Shown: positions 6,772-12,176 of the stretch, one piece after another | Layout: every line of letters begins with the position of its first letter | How positions within the stretch are numbered: position 1 is the first letter of the stretch | Source of the DNA: Acidobacteriaceae bacterium | GTDB taxonomy: Bacteria; Acidobacteriota; Vicinamibacteria; Vicinamibacterales; CAVVIG01 | Reading direction: 5' to 3' | Length of the DNA stretch: 14,156 bases | Assembly (NCBI GenBank): GCA_031274845.1 | Contig: JAISPN010000175.1 | Coordinates: 1 to 14,156, forward strand | The notes under the pieces: model-generated | The model's input: the letters and a program-made list of their open reading frames with translations, nothing else | Told to the model about the DNA's origin: nothing | The model's database searches: none | Made by a program: the position numbers and the translations under genes

Positions 6772-8628
6772 ATGCCAACCTCTCAGTCACCAGACCGTCC
6801 CGAGAAGCAGCGCGTCGCCGCGGGAGCGCTGAGCGCAAACACGCATCTGCTGCGATGGATCGAGAAGATGGCCGAGTTGTGCCAGCCGGCCGCCATTCAC
6901 TGGGTCGATGGCTCAGAGGAGGAATACGACCGTCTCTGCACCGGGATGGTCGCATCGGGCACCTTCATCACGCTCAATCAGGATCTGTGGCCCGGCTGTT
7001 TTCTCGCGCGTAGCGACATGAGCGACGTGGCGCGCGTCGAAGATCGCACCTTCATCTGTTCGCTGTCGAAGGAATCGGCCGGCCCCACGAACCACTGGGT
7101 CGATCCCTTCGAGATGCGCAAGACGCTGAAGCCGCTCTTTAGCGGCTGCATGCGCGGACGGACGCTGTACGTGCTGGCGTTCAGCATGGGACCGATCGGG
7201 TCGCCGATGTCGCAGATTGGCGTCCAGCTCACCGACTCGCCCTACGTCGTCGTCAGCATGCGCATCATGGCGCGGATCGGACGCGAGGTCTTTCGTCTCA
7301 TCGACGAGGATTTCAAGCGCGTCGTCCCGTGCGTGCACTCGGTCGGCGCGCCGCTCGCGCCGGGACAGCAGGATGTGCCCTGGCCCTGCAACCAGGAAAA
7401 ATACATCGTCCATTTTCCGGAGACGCGCGAGATCTGGAGCTTTGGGTCTGGCTACGGCGGCAACGCGCTCCTCGGCAAGAAGTGCTTCGCGTTGCGGATT
7501 GCGTCAGCCATCGCGCGCGACGAGGGATGGATGGCCGAGCACATGCTCATCCTCGGCATTGAAAATCCGGACGGCGAAAAAATCTACGTCGCGGCCGCCT
7601 TCCCGAGCGCGTGCGGCAAGACGAACGTCGCGATGCTGGTGCCACCGCCACACTTTCAGGCCCAAGGCTGGACGATCTCGACGGTCGGCGACGACATCGC
7701 CTGGATCAAGCCGGATGCGCAGGGCCGCCTGCATGCGATCAACCCGGAAGCGGGATTTTTCGGCGTCGCGCCAGGCACGGGCGCGAAAACGAATCCAACC
7801 GCGATGGCTACGCTCTCGCGCAACACGATCTTCACAAACGTCGCGCTGACGCCGGAGGGCGGCGTCTGGTGGGAAGGCATGACCGACGAACCGCCAGCCA
7901 GCGCCATCGACTGGCGCGGCCGCGCATGGACGCCGGAACTCGCAAAAACGACCGGCGCCACGGCCGCTCATCCCAACGCGCGCTTTACCGCGCCGGCGCA
8001 CCAGTGTCCAACCATCGACGCGAACTGGGAACACATGAACGGCGTGCCCATCAGCGCCATCATCTTCGGCGGACGCCGCGCGACAGCGATCCCGCTCGTG
8101 TATCAGGCCTTCAACTGGTCGAGCGGCGTGTACGTCGGCGCCACGATGGGATCGGAAACAACCGCGGCAGCCGTCGGCGCCGTCGGCAAAGTACGTCGAG
8201 ATCCGATGGCGATGCTCCCCTTCTGCGGCTACAACATGGGGGACTACTTTCGCCACTGGATCAACATGCAGCGACACCTCAGCGAAACGCCGCGCATCTT
8301 TCACGTCAACTGGTTCCGCAAGGATGCGGAGGGCGCATTCATGTGGCCTGGGTTCGGCGAGAACATGCGCGTGTTGACGTGGGTGTTCGATCGCGTGCGC
8401 GGCAGCGGACGCGCCAAAGAAACGCCAATCGGCTGGATGCCACGCTACGAAGACATCGACTGGAGCGGGCTCGAGTTTCCGAAGGAGACGTTCGAGGAGC
8501 TTCAGGCGTTCGATCCCCTCGCGTGGCGCGACGAAGTGATCGGTCAGGAGGAGCTGTTCATCACGCTCCACTCGACGCTTCCGAAGGAGCTGGTGTTCGA
8601 GCGAGAATTGCTCATCTGCCGGATGTAG
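6772..8628 (+). CDS. pckG: Phosphoenolpyruvate carboxykinase (GTP)
   Basis: This 618-residue enzyme converts oxaloacetate and GTP to phosphoenolpyruvate, GDP and CO2, the entry step of gluconeogenesis (EC 4.1.1.32), in the cytoplasm. The GTP-class hallmarks are present: the P-loop F277-PSAC281-GK283-T284-N, which carries the reactive cysteine found only in the GTP class; the kinase-2 motif TVG-D307-D308-IAW; the PEP/oxaloacetate site residues in RSDMSDVARVEDRT; and the guanine-binding region FNWSSGVYVGATMGSE. The length is normal for the family and no motif is missing. The ATG at 6772 begins the conserved N-terminus but has no good ribosome binding site. It stands alone between tRNA-His (147 bp upstream) and a tRNA-Arg gene 33 bp downstream. 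Confidence 0.97.
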   Translation: MPTSQSPDRPEKQRVAAGALSANTHLLRWIEKMAELCQPAAIHWVDGSEEEYDRLCTGMVASGTFITLNQDLWPGCFLARSDMSDVARVEDRTFICSLSKESAGPTNHWVDPFEMRKTLKPLFSGCMRGRTLYVLAFSMGPIGSPMSQIGVQLTDSPYVVVSMRIMARIGREVFRLIDEDFKRVVPCVHSVGAPLAPGQQDVPWPCNQEKYIVHFPETREIWSFGSGYGGNALLGKKCFALRIASAIARDEGWMAEHMLILGIENPDGEKIYVAAAFPSACGKTNVAMLVPPPHFQAQGWTISTVGDDIAWIKPDAQGRLHAINPEAGFFGVAPGTGAKTNPTAMATLSRNTIFTNVALTPEGGVWWEGMTDEPPASAIDWRGRAWTPELAKTTGATAAHPNARFTAPAHQCPTIDANWEHMNGVPISAIIFGGRRATAIPLVYQAFNWSSGVYVGATMGSETTAAAVGAVGKVRRDPMAMLPFCGYNMGDYFRHWINMQRHLSETPRIFHVNWFRKDAEGAFMWPGFGENMRVLTWVFDRVRGSGRAKETPIGWMPRYEDIDWSGLEFPKETFEELQAFDPLAWRDEVIGQEELFITLHSTLPKELVFERELLICRM

Positions 8629-8661
8629 TAGGATTTTCTCGACATCAGCGGTCAACACGAT

Positions 8662-8738
8662 GCGCCCGTAGCTCAGCTGGATAGAGCGGCAGGCTTCGAA
8701 CCTGTAGGCCGGGGGTTCGACTCCCTCCGGGCGCACCA
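8662..8738 (+). tRNA. tRNA-Arg (TCG)
   Basis: Full cloverleaf: acceptor GCGCCCG/CGGGCGC, D arm GCTC...GAGC, anticodon stem GCAGG/CCTGT around the loop CTTCGAA with anticodon TCG at 8696-8698, T arm GGGGGTTCGACTCCC, A73 and an encoded CCA. It starts 33 bp after the pckG stop. Its first 27 bases and last 14 bases (running two past the CCA) are identical to the next tRNA-Arg, 161 bp downstream. Confidence 0.97.
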
Positions 8739-8788
8739 CCCTTCATCCTCCGCATACCATCGCCCTCACGAGCGGCCGCACACAGCGC

Positions 8789-8800
8789 GTGTGCTACGAT
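8789..8800 (+). promoter_or_regulatory. Possible extended -10 box of tRNA-Arg(CCG)
   Basis: TGTGCTACGAT contains TG-C-TACGAT, an extended -10 form, ending 22 bp before the mature tRNA. The -35 region is GC-rich without a recognisable hexamer. It suggests that the second tRNA-Arg has its own promoter and is not processed from the upstream transcript. Confidence 0.3.
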
Positions 8801-8822
8801 CCGAGGCGCGTTTGTTTGACGC

Positions 8823-8899
<77 letters not shown>

Positions 8900-9239
8900 C
8901 CGAAATCCTTAAATATTTTCTCGAACTTCGCCTGATATTTGCGTATCCTCTCCGCGGACGGACGGTGCGCATCACGTCGTGTGTGCTCTCAATCAGTCCA
9001 CCCGTGATCACTCCTGGCGTCCAGCCGTCCCCCTCTCGGGATCGCAGGTCTCGATTCGTCAGCCAGCCACGACTTGCGTCCGCCACGGATATCTGCGCTT
9101 TATTCGTCTTCATCGCCATCACTTTCAATATAAAAACAATTTACCTCAATATATAATATTTAGATAAAATGACGATAAATAACGAGTCGATTAACTCAAA
9201 AAAATCTCATCTGTTGATACATAAATATCAAAATGACCA
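8900..9239. other. AT-rich gene-free stretch after tRNA-Arg(CCG)
   Basis: No convincing gene is seen on either strand. The first part has AT-rich patches (CTTAAATATTTTCTC near 8908) and then normal GC content with the 8-bp palindrome GTGATCAC (9004-9011). From about 9115 to 9239 the DNA is strikingly AT-rich, with AATAT-ATA-ATATT (9148-9160), GAGT-N6-ACTC (9184-9197) and TTGATA-N6-TATCAA (9214-9231). Short plus-strand frames here (such as 8965-9156) lack family resemblance and ribosome binding sites. The composition is unlike every other part of the window and suggests foreign or regulatory DNA. Confidence 0.7.
9214..9231. promoter_or_regulatory. Inverted repeat TTGATA-N6-TATCAA, candidate operator
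   Basis: This is a perfect 6-bp dyad with a 6-bp centre, 18 bp overall, ending 8 bp before the TTGACT -35-like box of the XRE regulator gene. Its size and position fit a site for a dimeric helix-turn-helix protein, possibly autoregulation. The AT-rich surroundings raise the chance of random dyads. Confidence 0.45.
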
Positions 9240-9268
9240 TTGACTAGCGCCCAGAGAAAGCTAAAGAT
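9240..9268 (+). promoter_or_regulatory. Predicted promoter of XRE regulator gene
   Basis: TTGACT (9240-9245), a 17-bp spacer and AAAGAT (9263-9268; TAAAGA one base earlier) resemble a housekeeping sigma promoter. Transcription would start about 7 bp later, at or next to the ATG at 9276, so the mRNA would be leaderless; this fits the lack of a Shine-Dalgarno sequence. Confidence 0.45.
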
Positions 9269-9275
9269 TACGCCT

Positions 9276-9641
9276 ATGGCAAAGCGAAAACAGGGGCCGT
9301 ATGCAGACCTCGCGGCTCTTATCCGGTCGTTCAGGATCGCAGCCAATTGGACTCAGGGCGAGCTGGCGGAAAAAGCGGGAATTGCGCTGATGTCGGTCTC
9401 GGCCGCTGAGAACGGTCGCAATGCACGGTGGGAAACCCTGACCGGTATTGCCAACGCTTTTGGCTTCGAAAATTTCATCGAGTTATGTCGTGCGGAAAAC
9501 CATCCGCTCCAAACCGAGCAGACGCGAGCGTTGCTCCGCGCCTGGAAAGCGCTCCCGGACGACCAGGCGCGTAAAGACGCACTGGACCTCGTCGCCGCCG
9601 AGATCGTGAAACCCCGGGGAGGGCTCGGCGTCAGCAGTTAA
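9276..9641 (+). CDS. Small XRE/Cro-type helix-turn-helix transcriptional regulator
   Basis: This 121-residue protein has an XRE-family DNA-binding domain at about residues 12-68: an ALIRSFRIAANWTQGELAEKAGI helix-turn-helix with the conserved TQ-x-x-LA and the recognition helix region S40-VSAAENG, then LTGIANAFG. The C-terminal 50 residues are mostly helical (RALLRAWKALPDDQARKDALDLVAAE) and may serve in dimerisation; no ligand or protease domain is present. The ATG at 9276 was chosen over an in-frame TTG at 9240 because the TTG falls inside a -35-like box and the ATG starts the conserved fold. No toxin partner, integrase or other phage gene adjoins it. It lies in a locally AT-rich islet behind tRNA-Arg, which suggests a remnant of a mobile element, with the operator-like dyad at 9214-9231 as a possible target. 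Function beyond DNA binding is unknown. Confidence 0.85.
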   Translation: MAKRKQGPYADLAALIRSFRIAANWTQGELAEKAGIALMSVSAAENGRNARWETLTGIANAFGFENFIELCRAENHPLQTEQTRALLRAWKALPDDQARKDALDLVAAEIVKPRGGLGVSS

Positions 9642-9642
9642 C

Positions 9643-9700
9643 GTCACGGGGCAGGTTTCGAATCGGCATCAGCGCCGCCAGTTCCTCGGATTCCCGTGAC
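9643..9700. repeat. Inverted repeat GTCACGGG/CCCGTGAC flanking 42 bp
   Basis: GTCACGGG (9643-9650) is exactly complementary to CCCGTGAC (9693-9700). The first arm begins two bases after the regulator's stop codon. The loop is long and no T-tract follows, so terminator function is doubtful. The segment between the arms includes the tRNA-like sequence at 9651-9664. Confidence 0.35.
9651..9664 (+). repeat. Imperfect copy of tRNA-Arg T-arm segment, possible att-like remnant
   Basis: GCAGGTTTCGAATC here matches GCAGGTTCGAATC of tRNA-Arg(CCG) (8872-8884) apart from one extra T, in the same orientation. The two copies bracket the AT-rich stretch and the XRE regulator. tRNA 3' ends are common integration sites, and the distal copy of the repeat would be expected in this orientation. 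The match is short and imperfect and there is no integrase. Confidence 0.35.
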
Positions 9701-9781
9701 ATCCCATCGCGATGACAGCGCTCCCCCACGCCACGCGTTCGGCTCGTCGTGGACATTGATGCGACACTACGTTTCAGGACG

Positions 9782-10171
9782 ATGCCGCCGTCAACGGAAT
9801 ATTTCCCCCGCCCTTCTTTGCGCGACTGGACACGCCTGCTCGCGTGCGCCCTCGCGCTGACGCTCGCCGCGTGTGGCGGTTCGTCGCGACCATCTCGTTC
9901 AGCGCGTGAGGCCACCGAAACAGAACATCCCTACGGGCTCGTGTCGAACGATCCGGCCGTGCAGTATTTTCACGATCGGTTGGCGGCGACTGGCGACGAC
10001 CTGACCTCCGACTTCGGCACCTATCTGTCCGTGCTCGACATGAACCCGCGCGATCTGCAACAGGACGACCCGACACACGCATACGACGTCGTGCTCGAAA
10101 AGGTGCGCGCCGTACAGGATGCCTCACTCCGCGGCACGATGATGCAGACGTTCTTCAATCGCGCATCGTGA
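9782..10171 (+). CDS. Small lipoprotein of unknown function
   Basis: This 129-residue protein has a lipoprotein signal: a basic N-region (RPSLRDWTR), a hydrophobic core (LLACALALTLAA) and the lipobox L28-A-A-C31 followed by GGSS. It should be lipidated on C31, and the Gly-Gly-Ser-Ser tail gives no inner-membrane retention Asp at +2. The mature 99 residues are acidic and probably helical, with no motif I recognise. The ATG at 9782 gives a normal-length signal peptide; an in-frame GTG at 9749 would add 11 residues that are atypical for a signal. The only upstream purine run, AGGA (9776-9779), sits just 2 nt before the ATG, so start assignment is uncertain. It is followed 78 bp later by tRNA-Lys. 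Confidence 0.7.
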   Translation: MPPSTEYFPRPSLRDWTRLLACALALTLAACGGSSRPSRSAREATETEHPYGLVSNDPAVQYFHDRLAATGDDLTSDFGTYLSVLDMNPRDLQQDDPTHAYDVVLEKVRAVQDASLRGTMMQTFFNRAS

Positions 10172-10197
10172 CGTACGAGCCGGATCCGAGTTAACAT
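10168..10197 (+). promoter_or_regulatory. Predicted promoter of tRNA-Lys
   Basis: GTGACG (10168-10173), an 18-bp spacer and TAACAT (10192-10197) form a plausible promoter overlapping the stop codon of the lipoprotein gene. Transcription would start near 10204, giving a leader of about 46 nt before the mature tRNA. Confidence 0.4.
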
Positions 10198-10249
10198 CAT
10201 GTGTTCGCCCGGGCCGGAAACGGCTCGCCTACGCGCCAATCCCCCTCGT

Positions 10250-10325
10250 GGGCCAGTAGCTCAATTGGCAGAGCAGCAGACTCTTAATCTGCGGGTTGAA
10301 GGTTCGATTCCTTCCTGGCTCACCA
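10250..10325 (+). tRNA. tRNA-Lys (CTT)
   Basis: Full cloverleaf: acceptor GGGCCAG/CTGGCTC with one G-T pair, D arm GCTC...GAGC, anticodon stem GCAGA/TCTGC around the loop CTCTTAA with anticodon CTT at 10283-10285, T arm GGTTCGATTCC, A73 and an encoded CCA (10323-10325). It reads AAG, the dominant Lys codon in GC-rich genomes; a TTT isoacceptor must lie elsewhere. Confidence 0.97.
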
Positions 10326-10332
10326 TCATCCG

Positions 10333-10359
10333 ATCTCGTCATTCAGGTCATCTCGTCAT
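10333..10359. repeat. Direct repeat ATCTCGTCAT, two copies
   Basis: ATCTCGTCAT occurs at 10333-10342 and 10350-10359, a 17-bp period. The second copy covers the stop codon of the MFS gene. It may be a small slippage duplication; no function is apparent. Confidence 0.6.
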
Positions 10360-11588
10360 CTGGTAATTGGCAACTTCGTCCGCGTCTCGTTGCGCAACCC
10401 GTTGTAGCGACGGCTGACCGTCGCGCCTATGGCCGCTACGAGGATGGCCATGACGCCGCCGAGAAATATCGGCGCGCGGCCTCCGAACTGGTCGGCGAGC
10501 CAGCCGAGGATCGGTCCACCCACCGCCAACGATCCCCCGATCAAGACTGTCTGAAGCGCGAGCACGCGGCCGTGCATGTCCCGTCTGGCTTCGACCTGCG
10601 CGATGGCCATCGTCGCGGTCGTGTAGAGCATGCCCGCCATGCCGATGAGAAACAGCACCGGTCCGGCGATCAGCACGGATGAGACTGGCGCGAGCATCAA
10701 CATCGTGACACCAAGCAGCAAGGCGCCGAGGATGACATGCCGCATGCGTGTGAGGCCGCGGTGCGCGGTGAACAACGAGCAAGCGACGGCTCCGGCGCTC
10801 ATCGTCGACACCAGCAGCGTGTACGCGCGGTCGCCATGGTGCAGCACCCGGGTCACGAAGATCGGAAGCGTGACATTGAAGTTGTACGACAGCGTGCCAA
10901 GGAGGGCGAACATCGCGAAGCTCAACCAGAGTTGCGGCGTGTCGAGGACGTAGCGCACTCCGTCGCGCACGGCGCCGCTCCGCACGGTTGTGGCGCCGGA
11001 ACGATGCAGTTCGTCCTCGTGCATGAGGACGAGGCAGACGAGCACCGCGATGTAGGACACCGCGTCGAGCGTGAAGCACCAGCCGTACCCCACGCTCGCG
11101 ATCAACAGCCCCGCAAGCGCCGGCCCAAAGATGCGAGAGCCGTTGACGATGGTGCTGTAGAGCACAATCGCGTTCGACAGATCCTCCGGGGCGACCATCT
11201 CGGCCACAAACGAGCGACGCAGCGGATTGTCGAAGGCGAGAAAGGCGCCGCCAGCCAGCGCGAGCCCGTACAACGCGACGGCCGGAGGATGCGGCAAGAA
11301 GGCGAGCACCGCGAGGCACATCGACTGCGCCATCTCGAGTATCTGCGTCACGATCAGCAGGCGTCGCTTGCTGAAGCGATCCGCCAGCGCGCCCGCATAG
11401 GGCGACAGCAACACCAGCGGACCGTACTGGCACGCCGCGAGCACGCCGACACGCAAGCCACTGCCGGTGATTTTCAACACCAACAGCGTGATTGCAACGT
11501 TCGTCAGCCAGTTGCCCGTATTCGACACGAGCTGGCCGATGAAGTAGAGCCTAAAATTTCTGTGGCGAAGCGACGAAAAGGTGCGCAC
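10356..11588 (-). CDS. MFS transporter, EntS/MFS_3-like exporter
   Basis: This 410-residue inner-membrane protein has the usual 12 hydrophobic segments of a major facilitator. The N-terminus (FSSLRHRNFRLYFIGQLVSNTGNWL) and motif A between helices 2 and 3 (G66-ALAD70-R-FSKRR76), plus AFDNPLRRSFVAEMV and SRIFGPALAG, place it in the MFS_3 group that includes the enterobactin exporter EntS and macrolide-efflux-like proteins. Substrate unknown; probably export of a small molecule or drug. The start is a GTG at 11588: the frame upstream reaches a stop within ten codons and has no ATG. No Shine-Dalgarno is seen, but an ATACAT box on the minus strand about 10 bp before the GTG would give an almost leaderless mRNA. 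It diverges from the isochorismatase-fold gene across a 40-bp gap. Confidence 0.88.
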   Translation of the reverse strand: MRTFSSLRHRNFRLYFIGQLVSNTGNWLTNVAITLLVLKITGSGLRVGVLAACQYGPLVLLSPYAGALADRFSKRRLLIVTQILEMAQSMCLAVLAFLPHPPAVALYGLALAGGAFLAFDNPLRRSFVAEMVAPEDLSNAIVLYSTIVNGSRIFGPALAGLLIASVGYGWCFTLDAVSYIAVLVCLVLMHEDELHRSGATTVRSGAVRDGVRYVLDTPQLWLSFAMFALLGTLSYNFNVTLPIFVTRVLHHGDRAYTLLVSTMSAGAVACSLFTAHRGLTRMRHVILGALLLGVTMLMLAPVSSVLIAGPVLFLIGMAGMLYTTATMAIAQVEARRDMHGRVLALQTVLIGGSLAVGGPILGWLADQFGGRAPIFLGGVMAILVAAIGATVSRRYNGLRNETRTKLPITR

Positions 11589-11593
11589 GCGGC

Positions 11594-11622
11594 TTGTATG
11601 TATCTTGTCGTAGAACTACGCT
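11594..11622 (+). promoter_or_regulatory. Predicted promoter of isochorismatase-fold gene
   Basis: TTGTAT (11594-11599), a 17-bp spacer and TACGCT (11617-11622) form a plausible promoter. Transcription would begin around 11629, the A of the ATG, so the mRNA would be leaderless; no Shine-Dalgarno is present. The same bases contain the putative minus-strand promoter of the MFS gene. Confidence 0.45.
11609..11620. promoter_or_regulatory. Dyad CGTAG-AA-CTACG in divergent promoter
   Basis: A perfect 5-bp inverted repeat with a 2-bp centre sits in the 40-bp gap between the divergent MFS and hydrolase genes and overlaps the TACGCT -10 box. A regulator bound here could control both genes. The dyad is short, so chance is possible. 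Confidence 0.4.
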
Positions 11623-11628
11623 TTTTGC

Positions 11629-12165
11629 ATGACACACGACACTCGCAGGACCGCGCTGCTCGTCATGGACGTTCAGCCGGGCATCATCGATCGCGTGGCC
11701 GACAAGGACGCCTTCCTCGCGCGGGCGCAGGCGGCCGTCGATTACGCGCGCACACAAGGAATGCGCGTCATTCAGGTCGTCGTCGGGTTTCGTCCTGGCG
11801 CGCCGGAAGCGAACGCGCTCTTCCGGACGTTTGCACCGATGCTGGTGGGCGCGCAACCGGTCATGACGCTGGGCGAGAGCGACATCCTCGTCACCAAGAA
11901 GCGCGTCAGCGCGTTTACCGGCAGCGATCTCGAAGTGGTGCTGCGCGCGAATGACATCCGCCATCTGGTGCTCTGCGGCATCGCGACAAGCGGCGTCGTC
12001 TTGTCCACAATCCGCGAGGCGGCCGACAAGGACTACACGCTGACGGTGCTCTCCGACCTGTGCGCGGATCAGGATCCTGAAGTGCACCGCGTGCTGCTCG
12101 AAAAAGTCTTCTCTCGAGCAGCCACGGTGACGACCAGCACTGAATGGCGCGGCGTCACGCCGTAG
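11629..12165 (+). CDS. Isochorismatase-fold hydrolase lacking the catalytic cysteine
   Basis: This 178-residue cytoplasmic protein has the isochorismatase/nicotinamidase alpha-beta fold. D14 (LLVMDVQPG) and K90 (VTKKRVSAF) of the catalytic triad are present. The segment G117-IAT-S-G-V123-V corresponds to G-V-A-T-D-V-C-V in cysteine hydrolases, so the nucleophile position is Val. True isochorismatases (EntB, PhzD) also lack the cysteine and hydrolyse a vinyl ether, so loss of the cysteine does not mean an inactive protein, but the substrate cannot be named. The cis-peptide region and the DLCADQDPEVH loop are typical of a common 'ATSGVVLST' subfamily. The ATG at 11629 has no Shine-Dalgarno. The stop is 11 bp from that of the convergent VWFA gene with no terminator between. 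Confidence 0.88.
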   Translation: MTHDTRRTALLVMDVQPGIIDRVADKDAFLARAQAAVDYARTQGMRVIQVVVGFRPGAPEANALFRTFAPMLVGAQPVMTLGESDILVTKKRVSAFTGSDLEVVLRANDIRHLVLCGIATSGVVLSTIREAADKDYTLTVLSDLCADQDPEVHRVLLEKVFSRAATVTTSTEWRGVTP

Positions 12166-12176
12166 CGCCGTCGCGT

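Noticed and set aside
7504..8739. 411-residue minus-strand frame across pckG, starting with VRPEGVEPPAYRFEACRSIQLSYGR
   Set aside because: Its start is antisense tRNA-Arg(TCG) and the rest is antisense to the clear pckG gene.
8965..9156. Small plus-strand frames in the AT-rich stretch
   Set aside because: No ribosome binding site, no recognisable domain, and composition shifts within the frame.
10737..11954. 405-residue plus-strand frame across the MFS and hydrolase genes
   Set aside because: It crosses two well-supported genes on opposite strands and has shadow composition.
12166..12176. Terminator between the convergent hydrolase and VWFA genes
   Set aside because: Only 11 bp separate the stops and no stem-loop with a T-run is visible.
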